The notes beneath the pieces are model-generated. The model saw only the letters and a list, made by a program, of their open reading frames with translations, had not been told where the DNA came from and searched no databases. Positions 47,367-59,345 of a stretch of 64,000 bases of DNA are shown in pieces; position 1 is the first letter of the stretch, and every line of letters starts with the position of its first letter. Position numbers and translations under genes: made by a program. The DNA is from Stichopus chloronotus (Eukaryota; Echinodermata; Holothuroidea; Aspidochirotida; Stichopodidae), in NCBI GenBank assembly GCA_021234535.1, contig CM037843.1:5970820-6034819 (forward strand), given 5' to 3'.

Positions 47367-49685
47367 CTAGAAAGCCAAAAGGCTTAGTGATTCCTTACCT
47401 CATGATATATATTGTAACAAACATGAATTGCCCACATGACAAGCATGAGATCCCACACAGTTATCCTACTTGAGATACCATCTTAGTAAGGTCAAAACCT
47501 TTTGAATTCTCGTGACCCAAAATGACCTTTCACCTCCACTTAAAACAATAGGGATCACCTACCCTATATGGCCATCAACACGCTAAATATGAGCAATTCA
47601 CAAACTAAGTATAAGATCCCTCACATTTATCACCCTTAAAATATCATGTATACAAGGTTTTGACCTTTTGTCACCCAAATAACCTTTGACCTACACAACC
47701 ATGAGAAAACTCCCAAACGGATATGATGCTGCAGGGGAACAAATTATATTTTGTCGTGTCTAATAACCTGATAAAAAGGTAAACATGTTTATTTAATCAA
47801 AATTATAGCACTTTATTTTGTAGAGTTACAGCTATCGGTGGCAGCTCTTTCGTATTTGATTTTTTGGCGTGATGCCCTTCCCAATGGCTATGAGGTCCTT
47901 GAAAATTAGCAAAAACTGATAACCCTATTAAACCAGAATCTAGCATGACTTGCAATTTTGCCTTTAGTCTCAACACACAGTACAAGTTTCCTTGGTTTGA
48001 TACAAAGTAGTCATTTGTTTAAAGCTTAGCTGAACTACTGTAAAGTGAAATAGGGCATTTAGAATACACCAACATGGCGTACAAAGAAATTCGCTTTAAC
48101 CATTGTTAAACCATTCAGTCTCATCAATAAATATCTGTCAAAGCTTCATCTCCTCAAAACATTATGCATGTGATGAGTAACGGATGCATCATTTGAATTT
48201 TAAAAAGTTTGGGTGCACAAATTATTGTTGAGCAACAAATAAGTAAATTTCTGATCTGTGAGAATCTTATTTCTTGAAAATAAGGCTACTGTAATTGGTT
48301 ATTCTGAATAATCTATCATTTTATGTCCACAAATAATGGTTTTAAAAATATGGTTGTTTTCTGTAAAACAAAGGCCCTATTTCCCTTTAAGGGCTAAACA
48401 GAGACACTGTTTATACAGTAAATGGTTAAGTCCATTGTGCACCTGGCTCAACAGACTGTATGATTTATTCTGGACATTGTGGTTTCTACTGGCAGTCAAC
48501 TGTGATAAATTATGTCAGATAACAGTGACCAATTTGAACAGAGGTGGGTCAGTTACAATTTGATTCATTCAATTAAGCAATCACAGTTCATGCACGCTCA
48601 AGGGTATTTGATCCAAATGATCAGTAATTTAGTTCTTTTTATAAAGCTAATAACCCGTGGTATATTTAATCAATTCCAATTTGCAATTCATGCATGCTCA
48701 CATGTCCTTATGAGGACAGTCGCATAAGGTTTGCCAAATAATAATCTTTGATACCAAACTTAATGTTGTCTTCACCTTTTCTTTATGGTTATCGAAGAGA
48801 CAATGTTGGTACGTACTAAAAGAAGTTCTCAAATCAACAAGAGGATTCTACATTACAAGTATAAAATTCACTAGAAAGACCGTTCTTTAAATATTGTAGA
48901 TTTTCACATTTTGACCTCCCATTTTCACCTCTGCCAAAAAAAATAGGGATCATCTACTCGATATGGGCAATCCACACCCTAACTATGAGATCTCTCACAT
49001 TTATCGTTCTGGAGATATCGTGTTTACAAGCAATTTTCAAGGTATTTACCTTCTGACCTCTGGTGACCCTTGTACTCAATAAGATACACCTACACACTTC
49101 GTATGACATCTGCCCAAGCTTCTCTTCTTGAGATATCGTGTTTACATGATTTTCACAATTTGACCCCTGTTGACCCCAAATGACCTTTGACCTCCACTGA
49201 AAACGATAGGGTTCCTCTACTCAACATGGTACAACTACATACTAAACATGAGATTTCTACAAGCTTCCTTTCTTGAGATATCGTGTTTACAAGGTTTTCA
49301 CAATTTGACCCCTGTTGACCCCAAATGACCTTTGACCTTCACCAAAAACAATAGGGATCATCTACTCAATAAGGGCAACCTTCATGCCAAGTATGAGATC
49401 ACTCAGAGTTACGCTTCTGGAGATATCATGTTTACAAGCAATTTTCAAGATATTTACCATTTGACCTCTAGTGACCCCAAATGACCTTTGACCTCCACCA
49501 AAAACAATAGGGATCATCTACTCAATAAGGGCAATCTACATGCCAAGTATGAGATCACTCAGAGTTACGCTTCTTTAGATATCGTGTTTACAAGCAGGCG
49601 TCACACACGCACATACATACATACACACACACACACGACATCACCATCGCATAGATTCCTCTGCCTTCGGCAAGGAATCAAAAAG
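47367..49685 (-). mobile_element. Helentron/HINE-like element with DR1 core, about 2.3 kb
   Basis: Read on the minus strand, it begins ctttttgattcctt with a hairpin (49654-49679, one bulge) and a CA/TACA microsatellite. Tandem units follow, with perfect TGACCTTTGACCT (plus-strand view) at 49181, 49326 and 49482 and decayed copies near 47523 and 47690. It ends in hairpin AAGCC-TTTT-GGCTT then CTAG (47367-47384). A 1.2-kb central part (47700-48900) shows no units and may be a separate insertion, so it could be two partial copies. Confidence 0.55.
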
Positions 49686-52115
49686 ACTTAAAAACATATG
49701 CCAAGCTGAGCACCTACTTCAGAACACCCTTCAGAGGAGACAAGACTTTCTCGATAACGACGGACGAGGGAGACAGGATGACATTTGCCAATCTATCCAT
49801 GGACTCGTGCAGCTGAATTTACAAGGCAGTGATCTCTCCTGCTGTTACTCAAACACCTTCTATTAGGAATAACTGTACACAAATCTGTGCTAAGTACTGT
49901 AATTGCACACACAACCAGTCTGTGGGTGAGGCATCACTGCCACCTCTGGGCAACATTCACTGTCAGATCATTCATGACACAAGAGAACATTACACCGACT
50001 AGAATTACAAAGTATCCAAGCGCACACGGTGCACACTGCGATGCTGGAATGGTCTGAGGAATACAATTCTACTGATAGTCATCGGCATTTTACATCCACA
50101 CTGCTGCTGTGTACTATTAGTCACAGTAACACTACCACAAACCTCTGCTGTAGCTGCCATCTGGCTAAAGATTATACTGCAAACATACAATTGCAAATTG
50201 TTGTGATAAACTCCACGGATCTTTACACAGCAACACTTGTTTACAAAGACAACTCTGTTCGGTATAATTGGTTTTAACTTAACTATTTAAGTTCTAAAGT
50301 ACAATCAAACAACTACCCTGTTTAAAAGATTTAAAATATTTCAAGTTGTAGAAGGCCAGTATTGGTAATAAAAAATTATACTTGTAAAATTCTGAAAATA
50401 TGTGCATTTTCAATAATACTGTTCTTAGCTAAACCAACAGGGCAATAGAGGAAAAAGGGGGCTATATTCAGGTTGAATGAAATGTACTACAAACTTCACC
50501 AAGTGTTTGTATACATGTAGTGCATTAATTGTGAATCAAATGCATTTGGCAGTGTAATGGAAAAAATTTTTAATGTGCCAACTGTATCTTTCTAAAGTCC
50601 AGGCAAACGTATGCCTGACCAAGAAATTTCACATCTGTCTGGATTTTCCATCCAGAACAATTAGATACTGTACTTATCTTACTGTAACTTGTCTCCACAC
50701 ATCTGACAACTACAATACTTCAATCCCGATTTAACATTGTATACGACATTCTGGTAAGGGATATATGCTGTGATGTACAGGTAAGAGTGCTGTTAACTTT
50801 CTAAATTGACAAGATTTGAAATATTTCAAGTGCAAAGTACTGTATGTCCACTTGACTTGATTCGCTTGGCAGAATGAGAGATGGAGATGGACAAGAAAGT
50901 TTATAACACACAGTGCCATAAAATACTGACATAGCTTTAAAGGTGGATCACAAGTTGCGAGAAAGATTTCATGTAATAATCTGCACAGATCTGCTCCAAG
51001 GGCAAGGTCTTTCACTGACATGTGAAGTGGTTCTTTCATGATGAAGAACTTTTCACTGTAGGCATGGTTAAGAAATACAACAGATGTTCAAGTAGTTGTG
51101 CATGAATGACATAAAATATTTCCATAATTTAATGTTCCACCTTGAAACTGATATTTCCTTAAAAATCTGTAAATTCAAGCTGGAACTTCCTACTGAGAGA
51201 TGGTTTTCACAAATAATGTGGGAAAATTACTCCTATTCTCTATGAAATATCAATTTTTTTCACAGGCCAATCCCTTTGAGTACTTAGGAACTGACTAGCG
51301 AGCCAAAAATTTGAACAAAATCAGGGTACGGCCCTCTTACAGAAGGAGATGTCTAAAATGACACAATCCTTGCACGGTTAGAGGGGTATGTGTCTGCAAG
51401 GGTACTCTAGAAAATAATCTTAGTGTGTAAGATCACTTTTCAAATCTAGAAATTGGGGAGGTATAGTACAGTACCTTCTACTGGGTACCGACATGCATTC
51501 TCCCACTGGTGTCATACCTGAAAATGTCTCTTAGTTGACATAGTACACAATTCCAAGTGTTTTCTTAAAGTGTGTACCACTATTGAAGAAAATTCATTTG
51601 AATTGTGTATCTTGCATGTGAAAGAACTTTTCTGACTACCTTTCTAATATTACGCTGTCAGTTTCTATTCATGATCTTCTGCAGGAGGCATCTTTAGGGC
51701 TTTTATAATGTCAAAGACCACCACATAGGAACGTATAGCACACAGTCGCTTTAACTGCTAGGTGCAGTACCACACATCATCCTTAAAAAGACTGATTGCA
51801 ACGTAGCAATCTCAGTAACTCAAACACTTGAAGATCAATCCAATACTGTCCGACTCAAACTCTCAAGAATTCATGATGAAGATATGCCAGGCAATCTGTA
51901 TCTGCACATCAGAATGTGTGCATCATATTGGCTTTGACAAAATATGTTACCATACTCTGCCCTCGGGGTCATCCACATAGGTTACTGCGAATACAGTCGT
52001 ACTGGATTCCCTGCACTCTAGAAAACGGCTCATCATACTGTAAACAACATTTTGACCATGGATACAACGCAGATACTATGTAGGTTACAAAGGGGTTGCT
52101 ATTTGCATAATTTAA
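49686..52115. other. Noncoding stretch, no recognised feature
   Basis: No coding block, RNA gene or repeat was identified on either strand. Confidence 0.45.
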
Positions 52116-52499
52116 AGAGGCTCATTGTGTTCATTGTTTATCTTGTGACAAATCTGAAGGAAACCATGGCATATCGATACTTCAATTTATCCTCATTCAG
52201 TACTTAATGTATCTCTCCTTACTGTTACTGAAAATGTGAGAAATTGCATATTATTGTCAACATTTTTATGAACAGCAATTGCCTTCCGCTCAGTTCTTTA
52301 CTGCTAAAAAGTGTCTCGTCACAGATTTGAGATCAGTGGTTTTGATTGTAAATTACTCTATCACTGTCGCTTAAATAGTTACAGTATCTGTCAAATTTTC
52401 AGAATAATTTGACGGTTTAATTTACCATCAACTCTTCTTTACTCAACACAAGCATAGACAAAACATCATGAATTTTGTGAAACAACTCAATGAGCTCCT
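52116..52499. mobile_element. TTAA-flanked MITE, 384 bp
   Basis: TTAA lies at 52112-52115 and 52500-52503. The terminal inverted repeats are agaggctcattgtgtt and the complement of aactcaatgagctcct. The interior differs strongly from the 53671 copy, so only the ends define the family. There is no coding frame. Confidence 0.75.
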
Positions 52500-52917
52500 T
52501 TAAAATCAGCTCTCTATACATGTGTACTGTAACTGCAGTACCTTTGTCCTTTTTTACTTTTTGGAGCAAGTGCATTAAAACCTGCCTCTGGTATTTTCAG
52601 GAAACATTTCCCAGATGACAATAGAATGCTTAGCAGCTTATATTCCAACTTTCCTTCCAGCATTTGAAGTTGAAATAGCAGTGATACGTGATGCAGGGAT
52701 TTTACTTCTTTTTGAATGAGGCAAGGTGGAGGGGTACTTCAGAGAACAAAGTCCCACCAATTTATCTAATCCAACACCAGACGTGACATCATGCAGGATC
52801 AAAATAAAGCAACAACAAGAATCAAGTTCTAATTCTTCTTTCAACGATTTTTGGCTTACATCCTCTCATCCCTTAACAATTTCAGGTTTCATGACACAAC
52901 TCACAAAGTGGGAAATG

Positions 52918-52936
52918 GGGGGGGGGGGGGGGGGGA
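52918..52936. repeat. Poly-G tract
   Basis: About 19 consecutive G within a purine-rich stretch. Confidence 0.9.
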
Positions 52937-53670
52937 GAAGTGAGAAAGGGGCAGAAAGAGATTAAGAGAAGTGGAGAATGAGGGTTATAGAGTATCTGGT
53001 TATGGACTGGAAACAACACCATCAGAAATTATGATTTCAGTGAACGTAAGGGATCGTGAATTAGGTTTGTACATACAGTACAGTACTGCCTACTGCGTAC
53101 AAAGTACAGTGTATGCGCTTGGTCACTAACTGGTTGAATGGCTTTGCAATTTTGAATTCAAATAAGTTCCGTGCATGCCGTACTGTAAAGTGTACTGCTC
53201 AGTGCAGATAATGCACAGTATTAAAAGTGCTTACGACTGCAATCACACATAATATCAAAATGAAATTAGAAGCAATTTTTTTTTTTTTTTTTAATATTTT
53301 GGCTGTTGCCATTGATCTGTAGCTTCACAGCATGGTACTGCTAAAAGTAGGGAAAACATTGTACACTAGGTACACCACAGTGTGGTAAATGTACATGCAG
53401 TACTGTATGTAACAGTAAAGGCACTGTACTTCCTATCAGGAAAGAGCACTGAAAGCGACCACACTGGAACAGGTTTCTAAGGATAGCATTTTCAGCCAGG
53501 TACTGTACTTTGACAGTTGACACCTTGCCAATGTTTCAGGATTGCAAATGTAAAGTATACATGACAATTAATGATACAGATTGACCTTTCACAAATGTTC
53601 AGTGACTTACAAAGACATTTGGAAGGGACTGGATTGCAACTGAAAAGTAATCTCATGTTTCACTCTTTAA

Positions 53671-54036
53671 AGAGGCTCATTGAGTTCGTTTTGTGAAATT
53701 CACTAAATTTTTCTATACCCGTCAAGTTTCCTTCACATACTAATGACAAATGGTCAAACTAAGAGGATTCCAATGTTTCACATACAATGGAAAATTAATG
53801 AGTGAGTAATTAACGATTTAATTTGACTTTGGAAAATTTGTGACCAGACACTTTTCATACTAGTACTACATTCACATGCACACAACCAGAGCAAGTAGCA
53901 GTTAAAAATGGCAAATTCCAACAGTTTCATAACTATTGGATGTGAAACTTGACTAATGCTAACTGCGAGTATTGTCATGTGTTTGTACCCTTCAAAATCA
54001 CCACAATCTTTATTGGCATCAACTCAATGAGCCCCT
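53671..54036. mobile_element. TTAA-flanked MITE, 366 bp
   Basis: TTAA lies at 53667-53670 and 54037-54040. The terminal inverted repeats are agaggctcattgagtt and the complement of aactcaatgagcccct (one mismatch). The TTAA target site is typical of piggyBac-type transposases, although the terminal bases differ from the usual CCC start. It is homologous internally to 36082-36498. Confidence 0.8.
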
Positions 54037-54040
54037 TTAA

Positions 54041-57000
54041 AGATTAGATACAAATGGTCAAATTCATCTAGTTACAAACATTTACATCTTTTTCAAGGCA
54101 CAGTTATACTGAAGAGGGGATAGAGGAGGGGGTGGGAGAAGGGATGGGAGAGAAAAGAAGGAGACAGGATGGGGGGTATCTGATATATCCATTAAAGGCA
54201 TCTCTACAGTATAGTGTGGCATATCTCATTTACTGTCAAAGTTCAGTCTCCTTGCAAGACCTATTTCATGACCATCAAGATTTGATTTTGCACTGATGTT
54301 TTCATGCAACTGCTATAACAATAATCATGTCTTCATTTTGGAGAGAAATCAGCACAGTGACCAGAAAGATTGATACCAAAAGGTGTTTCGCAGGTACTGC
54401 AAAAGGAAAATGTATGCATGGATATGCCAAAGGTGCAAAGTGATGTGTTCTTGTAAACCTGCTCGGGAATGATAACTTAAACCTTAATGTAAGTTCACAA
54501 TGTGCACTGCAAAAAACAGCTGAGTTCCATCCGAAGGCCACAAGGAATATCTTCACAGGAGCACACACTATCTATTTAAAGCTGAAATATGAGTTGAAAA
54601 TTTGTCAGTGAAAGTCAAATTCCACAGAATATGTCATAGCCACTACAAAAAACATTGTTTAAGTCACATTTTTGCATACGTGACTATTCACATCTATTTT
54701 CATTGGTCTGCTTGATTTCAAGAAACAGTGATTGACTGCTACATTTTCTTGGAGAGTCTGAATTTTGTAGGGCACTAGGGCCACCAAAATTGTCGAGACA
54801 ATTTTCAATTTTTCATATTCAAATACCTGGAAGATGAGCACATAGTTCTCTTTCAGATTTTGTGACAGGTAACTTTTTCCCCTTCTTTTTCTTCCCTCAA
54901 ACACTGAGAAAGGACGAATTTAGATGACAAGGCGACTGCCAGTGCAACTCATATTCCAGCTTTAATCATACACCACTCATGGCCGTGGAAACACCTCTGC
55001 GTCCCTGATGACAATTCATCAAATTGGTGCAGAAACCATACAGTTACAACACGCAAAAGGTCCTTACTATGCGTGCATACCACACTATTAATTACTCAAA
55101 CAGGGTGATTACTGATTACTCTAAATAACACGTTGATGACTGCACTTACTGTTTCTTCAGGCATGAAAATATGCTACAGCTACAGGTATCAGCCCAGTGG
55201 TATGAGGGTATGATGGACCTCAAGTTCTTTGCAAGCATGCAACCTACAGGTTGACCCATTTACAGAAAAAATACCCACAGATTTGCCCAAATTTACAATT
55301 TGACCAAATTTTAGACACCAAACTGCAGGATATCATGTAACAAGGGCCACAGGGCAAGCCGTCGTACAGCATTGTACCAACTGGCCTTTATTATCACACT
55401 GGTCAGGCAAGGATTCTGGACAGAATGCAGGACTTCAAAAATTACAAAACCTGACACAAGTTCTCCTTTACATTTGACGTTTTTCATCCAAAACAAAGCA
55501 CTTCAGATAAAATGAGAAAATATGGAAATTATGGTGGTAAAAAATTTCCAGGATCTATTGTAGCTTGACTGATTTTTCTGAAAGGGAAGTGACACCTCCA
55601 GGTCACTATTTTGATAACAATATGTTGTGGTGTAATAGGAATATTTAAAGTAAATTCTTCTTTCTGTCATATAATTCTAACTGTACAGTGTTCAAATCCA
55701 ATACACTGCATACTCTGTTGTTTGTTTCTTTGTTTTCCATGCTACAGTAAAAGTGTATTGTGTACATCTTCGCTGGAGATCCCGACGACGACGTGTAATT
55801 GAATACTATAGCTTACATCGGCTTATCCCGTGGATATTGTAAGAGAAATTACAAAGGTATCGCACTGTAAACACTTGAAATTTCCAGACACTAACTGAGA
55901 TCGGGTGTTTGATTTCAAGCCCAACTACCTCTAATGTCTCTTACTGACAGATCAGTGTGCAGCCTCTGGTATCATTAAATGTAAAATGATAAACACTGAA
56001 CAGTTAGGCAAATAGCATACATACTACTTTCACAGAACTTTCACTACAACACTTGACTAAAAGCTGCATGATGTATTCCACACATTTTCTCATGGAACAT
56101 CAGTGGGAAGGGGAAACTGAGCTTGTCTTAATAGGGACTGGGCATTCCTTAACAGCTCATGTTTGTTAAGCTCTTTTCACTTTGCCACTTCTTTTTTTGT
56201 TTTTGTTCTTATGTGTGCTGTGAACTTCAAATTCATGGGTGTTTTAAGGATGGGGTGGGAACTGCAAGCAAAGCGAACCATTTCAGGTTTCACTTACATA
56301 CATGTGCATTCAGTGCTACTTAAGAAAATGACACTCCTGTATGACAAAAGAGGACGAATACTTTGCGTTTGCTCAAAAAACTAATTAATGATGTACGCTA
56401 TCAGTGATGCTCCCACGTAAGTCTCTGCTACAGACATACCGGACTCGATGACAATGTTGAAAATAGTAACTTTAAATGTCTTGGATTGAATTAACAGTTT
56501 TTACCAGTCTTGTGGGCTGCAAGTCATCAGTGCGAGGGGAATATCTATGATCAGTTGTAAGAGGATGACAGTTTGCAGTTTTTTTTCCATACTGAAGGAG
56601 CCTCTGCATTTTCAGTATGTTACCTTTCAAATGACACAATACATCCCATGTTGCACGGGTGTGCAGTTCTCAACTAATGAATACTACTCGGCAAAGTTCT
56701 TCACTGGTGTAATTAATTTAATTTACAACTACCACCATTGGCAGCAAACCGTGAAACTGGTATATATCTATTTAAACAATAGTAATTACTCCACACTGTG
56801 TTGGGCCCTGCTGACCGCATCTTACACACTGATACAACCTGCACAACAACACATCGACTTGGTGGAAACTAATAGCTTACAGGAGGAGAAAGGGACTTTT
56901 GACAAAGTTTAATGAAAGACTAACACATGGTGAACACCATCACCTAACTTCATTTAAACGAGCTGTTTACTTTCCAAGATATTGCAATTTCAGTGTTCAT

Positions 57001-57639
57001 AAAAATTTATAAGGAAGCTGCCATTCTCAGATTGTGATGACATAACCTGACCAGATGTGATTGAATAGCTTTTTTCTTTACATTTCCTTGTTTCTTTTTA
57101 TTATTTTATTTTATTGTTTTATTTTTAACAGTAATCCACAGATTCAAAGCAGACTATTAATAATTTGATTCTTGCATGATGCACCTCAGTAATTCAACAC
57201 AAAATGTGTACAAGTGTGTGTGGATTTATAGCAATTATAGGTAAAGAAAACAATTCTTGTTATCAGTGGTTAGGTGACATAATTCGACTTACACGAGCAG
57301 GTACTTTACCGTCAAATTGGGCAAACATTGCAGCACCTTACTTTGGATTTCAAAAGTGTATAACTTGGATAGGAAACAATATTTCTGAATGAACTTTGGT
57401 AAGATGTTTATCAAATACTTCTGATTCATTTTCATGAATATATTCCCAAGAATTCCTTCTCCTTTAAAGCCATTTTAAGTTAATACAGATTAAAATTTTT
57501 GAGTGAATGCAGCCAAAAGCTTACAATGTGAGACAGGGGGAAACCGTTGGCAAATGTTCCCTTAATGCTCAGACATATACGTACAACTTGCATGAAAAGT
57601 TGACAGATTTGATGAAGTTTTGGTTTGGAATCCAAACTG
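54041..57639. other. Noncoding stretch, no recognised feature
   Basis: No conserved coding block. The 121-codon plus frame at 56547-56912 and others have no recognisable family. Confidence 0.45.
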
Positions 57640-57758
57640 AACTTGAAGGGCACTCACTCCTCACCCCAAGCTACATTTTTGGCTGTGGAAAGCATAAGTC
57701 TGAATTGATTCTGCTCTTTGATTGACTGCAAATTCGAAAGACGGAGAATAGCTCATGC

Positions 57759-59207
57759 CATAGGCGTAGATCCTGGGGGGGGGGAGATGGGGGGATATAT
57801 CTCCCCAATATTTGACTAGGAGGGATGGTCAATGTAATCATCCCCCCAATGTTCAGTCTACAGATACGTGTTTTTTACTGACAAGTAAGCTACATTTATT
57901 CTCCCCTCATGATTAGTAACGTCAAAATCAGGCACTTTTGACAATTTGAAGAAATCACATTTTCTCTTTCAGAAATTGCTACCTTGTAACTCATGAAAAA
58001 CTTGAGGGTATGGTTTGCTTTCCAAAGTAAGCAAAACTCTCTTATTCTGGGGTAAAGTTTCTTTAAGTTTTGCTACCTCCTTACTACTGTAGCTTAGTGA
58101 TATGGAGAGTAGGTATTGTCCTCCTCGAAGTATCCTGTTTCACTCATTGCTACTCTCCCTCTCATTCAATAAATTACCTAGTGATGTACTCAAATTATGT
58201 CTTTTTAAAAACGGAACCCCAGAGCTGTGGACTGTAATGCCTTACACGATCAATTAATTTTTGACCGATGCATGGTCTCATATCAGTAAATAGCTATTTT
58301 TTATTAAGAATTATTACCACAAAGGGTACGTTGGGCAAATTCTGTCGTCCTTAAGACAGTGAATGGCACCAAGTAAGTTACTTTCGTGAATATCGATGGG
58401 GTAACTTTCGCAAGAAAATCTCCAGTCTCCGTTTAACCTCTATGCGTTTTTCCATGGTTGCAAGTATTTTAAATCGATTTCAAGTTGTTTGAGGTTGTGA
58501 GAATAATATATGATAAAGCCATATTACAACACTGTTCTAACGTTTTACTATTCAATCCGTCACAATCCTTTTTACAAACTCAATTTATTTACCGATATTT
58601 GATGATTTTTTGACGGGAATGGTTGATAATTTGGGAACTATATTATCTCATTCTGTTAGGTTGCACAAAAATTCCAGCTTAAGTTTTATGTATTCATATG
58701 TATGTCCTTTGCATTACTTTCATGAATAAAGTTGAAAATTTCCTGGTTGCTGTATCTCCAGACAACCTGCAAGTCATGTAATGGTCTTCGAACTCAAATT
58801 TTTGTTACCGGGGATTACCCTGAGTTGATACCTGCCTTTTAAAACTTAACGGTACATCGTTGCTCTAGAATTGTTCAATTTCAGTCCTCCAGTGCAACTT
58901 GATAAAGAGTTTTGTGCTCAAAAGAGCCTTTCCTAAGCGTATAATCATGTCAATACCCTACAACATTACCTGTGTATTTTACCCCTTAAAGCAGTCTTCC
59001 TGGGGCCTCTGAGGCGTTAAAACCCAGGAGCTTCCGGGGGCTTCGCCCCCTGCACCCCCACAGGGGCTCTGCCCCTAGACCCCACCAGGGGCCCTAAGGC
59101 GGGCCCCTGGACCCCACCTTTTAGGGGCTTCGTGCTTCGCGCTCGCCGTGCACGCTTCGTGTGCACACATCATCCCCCCCAATGTTAAAAAGAAATCTAC
59201 ACCCCTG
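57759..59207. mobile_element. hAT-like nonautonomous transposon, 1449 bp, nested
   Basis: A perfect 8-bp target duplication, gctcatgc, lies at 57751-57758 and 59208-59215. The ends are cataggcgtagatc and the complement of a right end reading caggggtgtagatt (11 of 14 match). A subterminal atccccccaatgtt block occurs at both ends. The right part is GC-rich. No transposase frame is present. Confidence 0.85.
58990..59165. repeat. GC-rich block of consecutive short hairpins
   Basis: Successive palindromes lie in a CpG-rich 175 bp inside the nested transposon: gggggcttcgccccc, aggggctctgcccct, aggggccctaaggcgggcccct and tgcacgcttcgtgtgca. This contrasts sharply with the surrounding A/T-rich DNA. 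Confidence 0.8.
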
Positions 59208-59345
59208 GCTCATGCTACACAGTATTCACAGGGACCCACTGCTTTGATTGCAAATGTGGAGGAATTTTAGACATGCTGAGGGAGGGACTAGATGTGAGTG
59301 ATTGGGAGGATTGGAACTGTCTGGGGCGATGAGGAGTCTCTGCCT

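Larger units (their letters stand above)
57640..59345 (+). repeat. Older interspersed repeat, interrupted by a transposon
   Basis: The flanks 57640-57758 and 59208-59345 together align with 1690-1920. Shared blocks are ttctgctctttgattgac before the gap, and tgtggaggaattt, attggaactgtc and gatgag after it. The two halves rejoin when the insert at 57759-59207 is removed. Confidence 0.75.

Noticed and set aside
58990..59165. GC-rich block as a bacterial contaminant or rRNA fragment
   Set aside because: It lies inside a transposon with intact ends and target duplications and has no rRNA signature.
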